Below, one piece after another: positions 9,408-17,716 of a stretch of 36,340 bases of DNA. The translations under genes were made by a program, and so were the position numbers. The notes under the pieces are model-generated. The model was not told where the DNA came from and did not search any database. It worked only from the letters and a program-made list of their open reading frames with translations. The stretch comes from Acidobacteriaceae bacterium. Its GTDB lineage: Bacteria > Acidobacteriota > Terriglobia > Bryobacterales > Bryobacteraceae. Numbering within the stretch: the first letter of the stretch is position 1; each line of letters begins with the position of its first letter. Location of the stretch: NCBI GenBank assembly GCA_019244055.1, contig JAFATG010000292.1, positions 1 through 36,340 on the forward strand, read 5' to 3'.

Positions 9408-10414
9408 CTTCTCCCGCGCTCAGTCCGAATCTGACACTGGAGATCATTGGCGATTTCCCAACCCTTCTGAAGCTTGAACACGAATGGCGGCAACTGGCTG
9501 AGACGAGCGAGTTTCTAGCGCCTTCGCAGTCGCCGCAATGGCTCCTGCCATGGTGGAACCATTTCGGTAGCGGAGAATTGAGGGTCTTCGTACTCCGCTT
9601 GAATGGAAATCTTGCCGGTGTCGTACCCTGCTTTCTACATCTCTGGGAGGGGAGGCGCCAACTTACTCTCATTGGATCCGGAGTTTCCGACTATCTCGAG
9701 CCGCCGATCGCAACAGACATTGTTCCGCACGCCATGAAGGCTCTAGGGCAAGCTCTCGAGATCAGAGATGATTGGGACGTTTGTAACTGGCAGGACTTGA
9801 ATTCCGAAACGCCTTTAACCCGGATTCTCGGAGACGGCCTTTGCATCACCGTTCAAGGCGATATCGAATGCACGGCAATTCCAGTAACCGGAGACTTCCA
9901 ACAATACTGGACCGAACGGCCTCGCGGCTTACGGCGAAATGTCAAGCGTTATCTGGGGAAGGCGAAATCCATCGCACAGCCGGAGTTTTTGGTTTCCTTA
10001 AAACCGGAACCGGAGATCATGAACGCTCTCATTGGGCTTCATGGAGCTCGATGGCGAAGGAGCGGCTCGCCTGGCATGATCGCTGAAAACCGTTTGGTTC
10101 CGTTTCTCCGCGAAATGGCTTCGGTATTCGCGGATGCCGGAGCATTGCGATTGTTCAGCTTACGGTTCGAGAACAGGATCGTGTCTGTGATTCTCTCATT
10201 TGTTTTCCGAGACACGCTGTTCTCGTATTTGAGCGCGTTCGACCCTGAGTACGAGTCTCTTGGATTCGGAAGAACTTTGCTGTACGATTCCGTCCGCTAT
10301 GCATTTGAGGAAGGATATCGTTCATGGGATTTTCTTCGAGGTAATGAGGCTTACAAGTTTGACTGGGGAGCGAAGAGGATTCCGAAGCGGCGAGTTCTCA
10401 TCGTGCGCAAATAG
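9404..10414 (+). CDS. FemAB/CelD-like GNAT acyltransferase of the glycan locus
   Basis: A 336-residue cytoplasmic protein of the CelD/BcsL type (acetyltransferase 6-like). An N-terminal half has FLAPSQSPQWLLPWWNHFG, a recurrent opening in this family. The C-terminal half has RLVPFLREMASVFADAGALR and then LSAFDPEYESLGFGRTLLYD and EGYRSWDFLRGNEAYKF, the conserved GNAT core ending in F-L-R-G-x-E-x-Y-K. Such proteins are found in exopolysaccharide loci and are predicted to acylate or otherwise modify sugars. The start is a TTG at 9404 that overlaps the previous TGA (TTGA); no better in-frame start precedes the conserved region. The 3' end overlaps the convergent GT4 gene by 17 bases. Confidence 0.8.
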   Translation: MTSPALSPNLTLEIIGDFPTLLKLEHEWRQLAETSEFLAPSQSPQWLLPWWNHFGSGELRVFVLRLNGNLAGVVPCFLHLWEGRRQLTLIGSGVSDYLEPPIATDIVPHAMKALGQALEIRDDWDVCNWQDLNSETPLTRILGDGLCITVQGDIECTAIPVTGDFQQYWTERPRGLRRNVKRYLGKAKSIAQPEFLVSLKPEPEIMNALIGLHGARWRRSGSPGMIAENRLVPFLREMASVFADAGALRLFSLRFENRIVSVILSFVFRDTLFSYLSAFDPEYESLGFGRTLLYDSVRYAFEEGYRSWDFLRGNEAYKFDWGAKRIPKRRVLIVRK

Positions 10415-11483
10415 TGGCTGTCGAGCGCTTTAGTATCTGCTGATAGAGCTCCAGATATTCATCGACCATCCGACGGAGGGAAAACCGCTCCCGGGCAGTT
10501 GTGCGGCATACATCTGGAGAGATGAACTTGACTTCCCCGACCGCCTCGGCCATCTCTTCTTCCGAATCAACAATGAAGCCGGTCCGGCCATGCTCAACGA
10601 TCTCCGGTAGGGCCCCCTGGCGAAATGCCACAACCGGCGTGCCGGATGCGATTGCTTCCATCGCCACAAGAGAGCTCGTTTCCGGTGCAGAACTCGGGAT
10701 CAGCAGGCAACGAGCGTCCGCTAGCAGATCCCATTTGGTTGCTGGCCCGATAGGCCCGATATAGCGGCGGCTTTGATCAAGCAAAGGCTCGATTTCGCTT
10801 TGAAAATAGGCGCGATGATAGGCGAATGGATGAACCGGACCTGCGATCTGAAGGTCCATATTGAGTCTTCGTGCTACGCGAAGAGCCACATGGGCGCCTT
10901 TCTCCGGGCAGATACGCCCAATCCAAAGCAAGTAGCTCTGCTTGTGGCGCTCCCTGGATGGGATCGCGTCGATGCCGTTTTGAATGACTGGTAGGTGCTC
11001 ATGCGATCCGGCCGATTTCGCTTGTGAATTGGAAACGAAGTTCAATTGGAGATCCTGGTCGTTAAAGATTTGCGGAGGGTACCAGGTGACCGGTAGATGA
11101 AGCGTCGCCAGTTGAGGTATGGTCCCGCCAGGCCGATACGTCCAAAAATCGAGGCTGTGGAAGTGAATGAGATCGATAGGTTCGTCCTTAATTACGCGCT
11201 TGATAGTTTCGGCGTGGATAAGTTGCGCTTCTGCGCGCAGCTGATCGGTAATCTCGACAGGAGGGGCGGGCGTTCGAACCAGTTCTCCGCTGACCTTCGA
11301 TCCGGCTGCCGCTATCACCAAAGAGCGATGACCAGCGGCCGCCAGTTCACGCTCGAGCAGAAACAGAATCTGCTCCGCGCCACCACCCGCTCCCGAAAAC
11401 ACCGGCAGCATGGGATAAGCAACGCCGAGGACGGTGAGTTGGCCCTCATGCGATCTGTTCGCCCTCAAGCCTTCCGATTCCAC
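10398..11483 (-). CDS. GT4 family glycosyltransferase
   Basis: A 361-residue GT-B glycosyltransferase on the minus strand. The N-terminal domain carries the glycine-rich acceptor-side loop FSGAGGGAEQILFLLERELA. The C-terminal Rossmann domain carries YLLWIGRICPEKG, which is typical of GT4 donor binding, and the E-x7-E motif in PETSSLVAMEAIASGTPVV. It probably adds a sugar to a lipid-linked or exported glycan using an NDP-sugar. It is convergent with the acyltransferase gene (17-base overlap) and divergent from the ABC exporter genes, with 112 bases in between. It has no signal or membrane segment. Confidence 0.88.
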   Translation of the reverse strand: MESEGLRANRSHEGQLTVLGVAYPMLPVFSGAGGGAEQILFLLERELAAAGHRSLVIAAAGSKVSGELVRTPAPPVEITDQLRAEAQLIHAETIKRVIKDEPIDLIHFHSLDFWTYRPGGTIPQLATLHLPVTWYPPQIFNDQDLQLNFVSNSQAKSAGSHEHLPVIQNGIDAIPSRERHKQSYLLWIGRICPEKGAHVALRVARRLNMDLQIAGPVHPFAYHRAYFQSEIEPLLDQSRRYIGPIGPATKWDLLADARCLLIPSSAPETSSLVAMEAIASGTPVVAFRQGALPEIVEHGRTGFIVDSEEEMAEAVGEVKFISPDVCRTTARERFSLRRMVDEYLELYQQILKRSTATICAR

Positions 11484-11595
11484 TCTGGTTGGAGGCTAGG
11501 ATGACCAATTTCGCTACAATGGTCGGAGTTGCGGTCGCTTCACCCCGCTGAATGAGCTTCGTATGTGGGAGCGTTCAAGCCGCAGCGGTACATAA
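11484..11595. promoter_or_regulatory. Divergent intergenic region between GT4 gene and ABC exporter
   Basis: This gap must hold promoters for both directions. On the plus strand TACAAT at 11515-11520 is a good -10 match. The best TTGGAG at 11489-11494 lies 20 bases upstream, too far for a standard -35 box, so the call is weak. No strong Shine-Dalgarno sequence precedes the ATG at 11596. Confidence 0.3.
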
Positions 11596-12378
11596 ATGCT
11601 TGAACTTGTGCGGGATACATACCGCTATCGAGAACTGATCTGGGCCCTTGCCTTAAAGGAACTCAAAATCCGGTACAAACGATCTGTGCTCGGGTTTTTA
11701 TGGGCGTTATTGAATCCCATGCTCCTGATGGTCGTGCTGACGCTCGTTTTTTCGACCGTGATGCCGATCAAAATCCCGCAGGGACACTACGCGATATTTC
11801 TTCTTAGCGTTCTGCTGCCATATACATTCTTCTCGCAATCGTTGACCTATGCGGCCGAATCGATCGTAGGAAACGGTAATTTGATCAAGAAAGTGGCTGT
11901 CCCCAAGCTTGTCTTTCCGATGGCCGCGCTGGTCTCGAATTTGATCAATTTTCTTCTCTCACTAATCCCGCTTGCACTAATCACTGTCGCTATAGGCCAT
12001 CCCTTCCATTGGACTTGGGTTTACCTGCCAGTCCCGCTTTTGGCGCTGACTGTTTTCACACTGGGCGCCACATTCTTTTTCGCCGTCGCCAACGTCTATT
12101 ACCGCGATGTTGCTCACATTCTGCAAATCCTTCTGCAGATTCTTTTCTATGTATCGCCCATCATCTATTCACTGGATCAGATTCCAATGAAGTATCACTG
12201 GATATTCAAACTGAATCCGTTGATTTACTTCTTGAACGGATTTCGCTTGAGTGTTTACTACGGGCTACTGCCGGCAGCGCCTTCGATTTTGGCCTCTTTC
12301 GTTTGTGCTCTTTTGGCGCTGATAGTCGGATTCTGGATCTTCCGAAGACACCAGCAGGAGTTTGTGTTTTACGTCTGA
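11596..12378 (+). CDS. ABC-2 type polysaccharide exporter permease (Wzm/TagG-like)
   Basis: A 260-residue integral inner-membrane protein. The cytoplasmic N-terminus LKELKIRYKRSVLGFLW is the standard signature of O-antigen/teichoic-acid ABC-2 permeases. About six hydrophobic segments follow, with LLQILFYVSPIIYSLDQIP and LNPLIYFLNGFR near the C-terminal end, both conserved in the family. It pairs with the ATPase nine bases downstream and exports an undecaprenyl-linked glycan across the inner membrane, presumably the product of the glycosyltransferases at 7.5-11.5 kb. Length fits the family (250-270 residues). Confidence 0.92.
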   Translation: MLELVRDTYRYRELIWALALKELKIRYKRSVLGFLWALLNPMLLMVVLTLVFSTVMPIKIPQGHYAIFLLSVLLPYTFFSQSLTYAAESIVGNGNLIKKVAVPKLVFPMAALVSNLINFLLSLIPLALITVAIGHPFHWTWVYLPVPLLALTVFTLGATFFFAVANVYYRDVAHILQILLQILFYVSPIIYSLDQIPMKYHWIFKLNPLIYFLNGFRLSVYYGLLPAAPSILASFVCALLALIVGFWIFRRHQQEFVFYV

Positions 12379-12387
12379 CGAAGTCAA

Positions 12388-13191
12388 ATGAAGGACTCAA
12401 GCATAGTCGTAAGCGTGGAGAATGTGACCCAACGATTTCGGGTCATTCACGAGCGTCCGGATTCGGTGCGTGAACTGTTTGCCAGGTTCTTCCGCAACCA
12501 GATCAGTTATTCCGATTTTGAAGCGGTGAGCAATGTTTCCTTTTCTGTGAGAGCCGGAGAGATGATTGGCATCATCGGACGTAACGGATCGGGAAAGAGC
12601 ACGCTCTTGAAGGCCATTGCAGGTATCTATAAACCTACCGCCGGACGAGTCAAACTGCGTGGTACTATTGCTCCCCTGATTGAGCTCGGCGCAGGCATGC
12701 ACAGTGAACTGACGGGCCGCGAAAATATCCTTCTGAACGGGCTGCTCATGGGCTATTCGAAGCAGCAGATGCTCAGGCGGGAGCAGAAGATAATCGAGTT
12801 CGCGGACATCGGCGATTTTATCGACGTGCCGATCAAGCAATACTCGTCAGGCATGTATATGCGGCTCGCGTTCTCCGTTGCAACGGAAGTAGATCCCGAT
12901 ATTCTCGTCATTGATGAGATTCTGGCGGTTGGCGATACGGCATTTCAGCAAAAGTGCTTCGAGCGGCTACGGCAGTTCCGTTATTCGGGCAAAACGATCC
13001 TGTTCGTTTCGCACACGATGAGTCAAGTTGCAGAGCATTGCGACCGAGCCCTTCTATTAGAAAACGGACGACTGATTCTCGATGATCTTCCCGAACCCGT
13101 CATCGACGTGTATAGGAGTAAATCCGCTGCCGAGCTTTCAGCAGCCACCGAGAAAAGGGCGGACATGGTCAGCGTAGACTCCGAACCATAA
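12388..13191 (+). CDS. ABC polysaccharide exporter ATPase (Wzt/TagH-like), without carbohydrate-binding domain
   Basis: A 267-residue ATPase of the Wzm/Wzt class. Walker A GRNGSGKS is at residues 64-71, the ABC signature YSSGMYMRL starts at about 152, and Walker B ILVIDE is at 172-177, followed by the H-loop in LFVSHTM. The chain ends soon after the nucleotide-binding domain. Wzt proteins that recognise a capped O-antigen are above 400 residues because of an extra C-terminal binding domain; that domain is absent, so export is probably not gated by a terminal cap. It follows the permease by nine bases and is convergent with the fuconate dehydratase gene 40 bases away. Confidence 0.92.
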   Translation: MKDSSIVVSVENVTQRFRVIHERPDSVRELFARFFRNQISYSDFEAVSNVSFSVRAGEMIGIIGRNGSGKSTLLKAIAGIYKPTAGRVKLRGTIAPLIELGAGMHSELTGRENILLNGLLMGYSKQQMLRREQKIIEFADIGDFIDVPIKQYSSGMYMRLAFSVATEVDPDILVIDEILAVGDTAFQQKCFERLRQFRYSGKTILFVSHTMSQVAEHCDRALLLENGRLILDDLPEPVIDVYRSKSAAELSAATEKRADMVSVDSEP

Positions 13192-13231
13192 ACGCTTATT
13201 CTGTGTCGCATCGTAAACAGGTAAGGCCAGG

Positions 13232-14521
13232 TTATCGCCAAGCCTTGCCGTCGGGGTAGCGATAAGTCTGTAGCGATTCCTGTTTCATTTCGATGCTATA
13301 TCCGGGGCGTGAAGGCGGGATATAGCGGCCATTGTGCATGTGCACAGGATCGAGAAAGTGCTCATGTAGGTGGTCAACATACTCGAGGAAACGATTTTCA
13401 AGCGACCCCGTCACGCAAATATAATCGAACAGAGAAAGGTGCTGGACATATTCGCATAATCCGACGCCGCCCGCATGCGGGCAAACCGGGGTTCCGAACT
13501 TAGCCGCCATCAGCAGCACGGCGAGAATCTCATTCACACCGCCGAGTCGGCAGCTATCGATCTGGCAGACATCGATCGCTTCCGCCTGAAAGAACTGTTT
13601 AAACATGACGCGGTTCTGGCAATGCTCACCGGTGGCGACACGAATCGGGGCAATCGCCTTGCGAATCGCGGCATGTCCGATCACGTCGTCCGGACTCGTA
13701 GGTTCTTCAATCCACCAGGGATCGAATCGCGCCAACGCCCGCATCCGCAGGATCGCTTCATTGATATCCCAGCGCTGGTTCGCATCCATCATTAACTGCC
13801 GTGAGCCAATTTCTTCCCGAATGATGACGCACCGGCGCTCATCGTCTTGCGGATCGGCTCCCACTTTGATCTTGAACTGTGTCCATCCCTGTGCGATCGC
13901 TTCACGGCAGAGCATTCTCAATTGGAGATCCGTGAAGCCTAGCCATCCTGCCGACGTTGTGTAGGCAGGATATCCGAGAGCCCGCATCTCATTCTCCCGG
14001 GTCCTCCGGGTGGATTGATTGCGGCGAAGAATCACCAACGCTTCATCTCGAGTGAGCGCGTCGGTTATGTAACGGAAATCGATGCAGGAGACGAGCTGCT
14101 CGGGCCCCATATTGACCAGGAGTTGCCACAGCGGCTTCTTCTCGGCCTTCGCCCACAGGTCCCAAACTGCGTTGACAACGGCGGCGGTTGCCAGGTGTAT
14201 CATGCCTTTCTCCGGCCCTACCCATCGCAACTGGCTATCCCCGGTGATTAACCGCCAGAACGCCCCCATGTTCTCCGTAAGCAGTTCAAGCGTTTTGCCC
14301 AAAACTAAAGGCGCCAAGGCTTCAATGGCGGCGACGCACAGCTCATTACCGCGACCAATAGTGAATGTAAGTCCGTGGCCCTCGAGTTGGCTACCCGTGT
14401 GGAGAATGCAGTATGCAGCCGAGTAATCCGGATCGGCATTCATAGCATCGGAGCCAATATGCTGCCGGGACGTGGGAAAGCGGATATCGAGCGCTTCAAC
14501 TCGGGTTATGCGGATCGGCAT
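13232..14521 (-). CDS. fucD: L-fuconate dehydratase (enolase superfamily)
   Basis: A 429-residue enolase-superfamily acid-sugar dehydratase, converting L-fuconate to 2-keto-3-deoxy-L-fuconate. The residue layout matches the characterised Xanthomonas enzyme almost position for position: the KxK base motif at K217/K219, metal ligands D246 (MMDANQRW), E272 (WIEEPTSPDD) and E299 (ATGEH), and the acid/base H349 in VCPHAGGVGLCE. The motifs TSAGWLGF and EYVDHLHEHF are specific to the FucD/ENOSF1 group, and the length fits. It is a single gene here, with no fucose dehydrogenase, lactonase or transporter beside it. It is convergent with the exporter ATPase and is followed upstream by a gene-poor stretch. 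Function is by family; substrate range is inferred. Confidence 0.92.
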   Translation of the reverse strand: MPIRITRVEALDIRFPTSRQHIGSDAMNADPDYSAAYCILHTGSQLEGHGLTFTIGRGNELCVAAIEALAPLVLGKTLELLTENMGAFWRLITGDSQLRWVGPEKGMIHLATAAVVNAVWDLWAKAEKKPLWQLLVNMGPEQLVSCIDFRYITDALTRDEALVILRRNQSTRRTRENEMRALGYPAYTTSAGWLGFTDLQLRMLCREAIAQGWTQFKIKVGADPQDDERRCVIIREEIGSRQLMMDANQRWDINEAILRMRALARFDPWWIEEPTSPDDVIGHAAIRKAIAPIRVATGEHCQNRVMFKQFFQAEAIDVCQIDSCRLGGVNEILAVLLMAAKFGTPVCPHAGGVGLCEYVQHLSLFDYICVTGSLENRFLEYVDHLHEHFLDPVHMHNGRYIPPSRPGYSIEMKQESLQTYRYPDGKAWR

Positions 14522-14897
14522 CAGATCGCCGGTGAGCCTAGCGTACTACAGAGATTGAGCTGCCGCGAGCACGTAGTAATCACGCTATTGACATCGGCTT
14601 CGGTCGGCGATGGTTGACGATGCAGGCGCGCAGACAGAATTTACCGCGCAGCGTCGCATTCGAAAGAAAGACACGCCCACGCTTTATAATGCGCTTGAGA
14701 ATTCCACTGTTTTGATGATTGCGTTCTTCCTCGCTTATGGCAGCGCCGTTAGTGACTCGCTTGGTGATCGCTCGGTGCAGTTTCTGGTGCGGAGAGAAGG
14801 CGTTGAGCCCCCGATCGAGGTGCCAATGGATACCCGCGTTTATCTTAGATCGCAGCAGAAGTGATCTGTGTTAAAACCCGAGAAGATAGGAAAGCAA
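14522..14897. other. Gene-poor stretch between fucD and patatin gene
   Basis: No convincing gene. An 84-codon open frame at 14610-14864 has no recognisable family, and its C-terminal peptide RREGVEPP is what an antisense-read tRNA 3' end typically gives. The stretch presumably holds the fucD promoter on the minus strand and contains the tRNA-like fragment at 14785-14815. Confidence 0.5.
14785..14815 (-). repeat. Diverged tRNA-Leu 3'-end-like fragment (possible old attachment-site remnant)
   Basis: Twelve bases (tggtgcggagag) are identical to the CCA end and acceptor strand of the intact tRNA-Leu at 27172-27183. After that the identity is partial and ends in a shared ccccc: about 20 of 25 bases match from tgcggag onward. 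It lies in the same orientation as the other two copies. Chance is not excluded, because beyond base 14815 there is no similarity. Confidence 0.35.
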
Positions 14898-16088
14898 ATG
14901 TCACTGAAAGCGGAACGATGGAAAGCTTTGCAACCGCGCTACGCAGAGGAGCGACCGCACCGCATGCTCGCGTTTGACGGCGGAGGGATCCGCGGCCTTA
15001 TCGCGCTGGGAATTTTGGAGAAACTGGAGACGCTGATTATCAACAAGACAGGGAAGCAACTCTGCGAATATTTCGACTACATCGCTGGAACTAGCACGGG
15101 AGCGATTATCGCCGCCGGCTTGGCACGCGGTATGACAACAGCAAGTCTAATCGACTTCTATCGTTCGAATGGCAGCCAAATGTTCGAGCACTCCTGCCTC
15201 GTCGAGCGCATCAAGTATTTCTATACGGCCGATCCTCTCAAAGCCAAACTACAGGAAGTATTTGGGCCGGATACCAATCTGGAACCACAAAACCTGAAGT
15301 GTCTCCTGCTAGTAGTAACGAAGAATGTGACAACCGACTCACCTTGGCCGATTAGCAGTAACCCGGATGCTAAATATAACGATCCCACGCGTAAAGATTG
15401 CAATCTGAAGATTCCACTCTGGCAATTGGTGCGGGCTAGCACCGCAGCGCCCATATATTTTCCTCCGGAGATCCTGCAATGGGACAGCAGTGATTCCTCA
15501 AGGACATTCGTGTTTGTTGATGGAGGGGTTACGCCGTATAACAATCCCGCCTTCCTTCTCTACCGCATGGCAACGGAGCCGGCATATCGGCTGAACTGGA
15601 AGGCCGATGAGAGGAACCTCCTGTTAGTTTCCGTCGGCACAGGAGCAGCGGAGTCACTGGGCGCGACTGCGGCTTCACCAAACAAGAACATTGTCTCCAC
15701 GATCGCCGGCCTACCGGGAGAATTGATGTACGGAATCCAGGTAGATCAGGACGTCAACTGCCGCACCGTGGGCCGCTGTACCTGGGGAGCGCCGCTGGAT
15801 CGCGAAATCTTAGACCTGGTGCCCCGAACGATTCTTGACGGTGCGACGCTAGAAGAGCAATACGCGGCACCTACAATTCCACTCTCCACGGATCTTGGGC
15901 GGCGATTTCTCTACACTCGGTACAATGCGGACCTAAGCAGTCAGGGGCTTCATCGGCTCGGTTTTCCGAAGTTGGAGCCGGCAAGCATTCAAAAAATGGA
16001 CGCGGTCGAGAATATCGACTCACTTCTCGAAATAGGAAGGGCTGCAGGTGGGGTTGTGGACCCGCTTCACTTTGGGCCCTTCATTTAG
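14898..16088 (+). CDS. Patatin-like phospholipase
   Basis: A 396-residue acyl hydrolase with an intact patatin Ser-Asp dyad. The oxyanion loop DGGGIRG is at residues 27-33, the nucleophile elbow GTSTG has Ser66, and the DGG motif has Asp208 followed by NNPA. Family members release fatty acids from phospholipids; some are anti-phage effectors or secreted toxins, others have housekeeping roles. No signal peptide or membrane segment is seen, so it is cytoplasmic unless exported by another route. I chose the ATG at 14898 because AGGA lies six bases upstream; an in-frame GTG at 14868 would add ten residues. No nucleotide cyclase of the CBASS type lies next to it. The next gene is the SLOG-like protein, 335 bases away with its own regulatory signals. 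Confidence 0.9.
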   Translation: MSLKAERWKALQPRYAEERPHRMLAFDGGGIRGLIALGILEKLETLIINKTGKQLCEYFDYIAGTSTGAIIAAGLARGMTTASLIDFYRSNGSQMFEHSCLVERIKYFYTADPLKAKLQEVFGPDTNLEPQNLKCLLLVVTKNVTTDSPWPISSNPDAKYNDPTRKDCNLKIPLWQLVRASTAAPIYFPPEILQWDSSDSSRTFVFVDGGVTPYNNPAFLLYRMATEPAYRLNWKADERNLLLVSVGTGAAESLGATAASPNKNIVSTIAGLPGELMYGIQVDQDVNCRTVGRCTWGAPLDREILDLVPRTILDGATLEEQYAAPTIPLSTDLGRRFLYTRYNADLSSQGLHRLGFPKLEPASIQKMDAVENIDSLLEIGRAAGGVVDPLHFGPFI

Positions 16089-16423
16089 CAGAACGGCCCA
16101 TTCATTCCTGAGCATGTGTTCGAGAGGCGAGTGGGCGAGCAATTTACTGAGTTTAACTAGCTGGTCCTGCCTAGTTTGCTTTATCCATGAGAAGGGTGCT
16201 GTTGCGTCAGCTTGTGCTTGCGCCTGCTCGTATTTGATGTGTCCAGATCTAAAACCCGTCCGTTTGCGGGGTCTGGTTTTTGGCCGAAACCCATAATGAC
16301 AAAGCACGTTATTTCGGGCATCCTGGATCCTTCCAGTCTGAGTTTCGGAGCGCTATGATAACACGGAGAAACGAACGAAAGTTTGCCAATCGCTAGCTTC
16401 GATCGGTTGGCAACGAGTGATAA
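16089..16423 (+). promoter_or_regulatory. Intergenic region with possible terminator, -10 box and inverted repeat ahead of the SLOG-like gene
   Basis: No gene is seen. A GC-rich imperfect hairpin followed by ctggttttt at about 16254-16281 could terminate the patatin transcript. TATGAT at 16354-16359 is a good -10 element with a poor TTCCAG 17 bases upstream. An inverted repeat TTGCCAATCG (16383-16392) / CGGTTGGCAA (16404-16413), 9 of 10 paired, ends ten bases before the ATG at 16424. It could be an operator or an mRNA hairpin over the ribosome-binding region. Confidence 0.4.
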
Positions 16424-16963
16424 ATGATTGTGGCATTGGCCGGAAGGCGAATCGACTCACCCGAAGCAACCCCCCCTAGGTTCCCGCTGAGCAATGTGGA
16501 ACGCGTACGCGACAGGGTTACGACGCTGCTTCAAGCAAACGATGTCACAGCTATCGTTAGCAGCAGTGCTTGCGGTGCTGACTTGGTGGCTCTTCAGGCT
16601 GCTGATGCACTGGGTATTCGGCGGCGTGTCGTGCTCCCCTTTTCCGCTGAACGTTTTCGAGTGAGTTCTGTGATCGATCGTCCCGGCGAATGGGGATCGA
16701 TTTACGATAACGTGATTGATTCTGTTGCGGCCAGGGGGGATCTTGTCGAACTACAATCCAATCGCGAGGACGGGAAGGCTTACGCAGCTGCGAACTTGGT
16801 TATTCTTAACGAGGCTGAAGCTCTAGCGCGAGAGTCGCGCCAGGACGCAGCGGCTGTCTTGGTGTGGGATGGCGCGTCACGCGGTGAAGGCGATCTCACG
16901 GTGGAGTTCGGACAGACAGCGCGGGCTCGCGGGTTGAAGATACTCGAAGTAAAGACGGTCTAG
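16424..16963 (+). CDS. SLOG-like (Rossmannoid nucleotide-binding) protein of unknown function
   Basis: A 179-residue soluble protein. The first strand and glycine/arginine turn (MIVALAGRRID), the SSSACGADLVAL segment at about residues 46-57, and VVLPFSAERFRVSSV at about 69-83 resemble the SLOG superfamily (relatives of DprA, LOG and the TIR-associated SLOG domains), which bind nucleotides or NAD-derived ligands. A late VLVWDGASRGEGDLT strand-loop also fits. These proteins are often found in predicted nucleotide-signalling conflict systems. Here it sits between a patatin phospholipase and a GH19 lysin, but with long spacers, so a common operon is not shown. The fold assignment is inference from motifs; no enzymatic residues can be claimed. 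Confidence 0.6.
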   Translation: MIVALAGRRIDSPEATPPRFPLSNVERVRDRVTTLLQANDVTAIVSSSACGADLVALQAADALGIRRRVVLPFSAERFRVSSVIDRPGEWGSIYDNVIDSVAARGDLVELQSNREDGKAYAAANLVILNEAEALARESRQDAAAVLVWDGASRGEGDLTVEFGQTARARGLKILEVKTV

Positions 16964-17043
16964 CGATTAGTGCTTCGCTGCCGTCTAATTCGGCAAGTTC
17001 AAGTGGACGACAAGCTCGTATGACTCCTTCAATTGATATGATT

Positions 17044-17064
17044 CAAACTCTCTGAAAGAGTTTG
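17044..17064 (+). promoter_or_regulatory. Perfect 8-bp hairpin directly upstream of GH19 start codon
   Basis: CAAACTCT (17044-17051), a 5-base loop, and AGAGTTTG (17057-17064) form a perfect inverted repeat that ends four bases before the ATG at 17069. No free Shine-Dalgarno sequence is left, so the hairpin may control initiation. It is not followed by a T-run on the plus strand and is not a normal terminator for the gene before it. Confidence 0.5.
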
Positions 17065-17068
17065 GGCA

Positions 17069-17677
17069 ATGTTCACTTTCGATGATCATAAACTGTTCTC
17101 GGCTTACGTCACAGCGTTCCCCGGCCCGCCACCCAAGCCGGAACAGGTCGCCCGAGCGGGAACCTTAATGGGCTTTCTCAGCACTGATTCCGACATTTCG
17201 GATATCCGCTGGGCCGCTTATATGCTCGCGACAGTCAAGCACGAGTGTGCGGACACGTGGACCCCGATTGCAGAACGAGGGTCACCGGAGTATTTTCGCC
17301 GCTATGATGCGGACACTGTTTTAGGTCACCGACTCGGCAATACGGAGGATGGTGACGGGTTTCGATTCCGAGGGCGCGGTTACGTTCAGATCACGGGGCG
17401 AGCAAATTACGGTCACTTAGGACAATTGCTCGGTATGGGCGATCAACTGACAGAAAATCCCGATCTTGCGCTTGATCCTAATGTCGCGTATAGGATCATG
17501 TCGATCGCTATGCGTACGGGATCTTTCACGGGAAAAAAGCTTGGCGATTTCATCAGCCAGAATTCGTGCGATTTCATGAACGCCCGCCGCATCATCAATG
17601 GGACTGACCAAGCTGAGAAGATTGCCGGTTACGCAACAAAGATCCAGCAGGTGCTGACATCCGCGATCATCGAATAA
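17069..17677 (+). CDS. GH19 chitinase/endolysin-like glycoside hydrolase
   Basis: A 202-residue lysozyme-fold hydrolase of the COG3179 (GH19) type common in phages and prophages. The catalytic glutamate is in ATVKHECADTW (about residues 53-63). The conserved core RFRGRGYVQITGRANYGHLG is at about residues 91-110, and NPDLALDPNVAYRIM follows, then FTGKKLGDFI and ARRIINGTDQAEKIAGYA. It should cut peptidoglycan or chitin. No signal peptide is seen, so release would need a holin-like route or secretion; no holin is visible nearby. The gene ends 39 bases before the displaced tRNA-Leu fragment, so it borders the island junction. A phage origin is plausible. Confidence 0.88.
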   Translation: MFTFDDHKLFSAYVTAFPGPPPKPEQVARAGTLMGFLSTDSDISDIRWAAYMLATVKHECADTWTPIAERGSPEYFRRYDADTVLGHRLGNTEDGDGFRFRGRGYVQITGRANYGHLGQLLGMGDQLTENPDLALDPNVAYRIMSIAMRTGSFTGKKLGDFISQNSCDFMNARRIINGTDQAEKIAGYATKIQQVLTSAIIE

Positions 17678-17716
17678 AAAGGTTTGGGATTAGCACTCGT
17701 AGCGTGGTAATTAAGG

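Noticed and set aside
14610-14864. 84-codon open frame before the patatin gene
   Set aside because: No family resemblance, no ribosome-binding site, and its C-terminal peptide is explained by antisense reading of the tRNA-like fragment at 14785.
14898-16963. CBASS system with a CapV-type patatin effector
   Set aside because: No CD-NTase, Cap2/Cap3 or HORMA/TRIP13 gene is in the neighbourhood, so the label is not justified.
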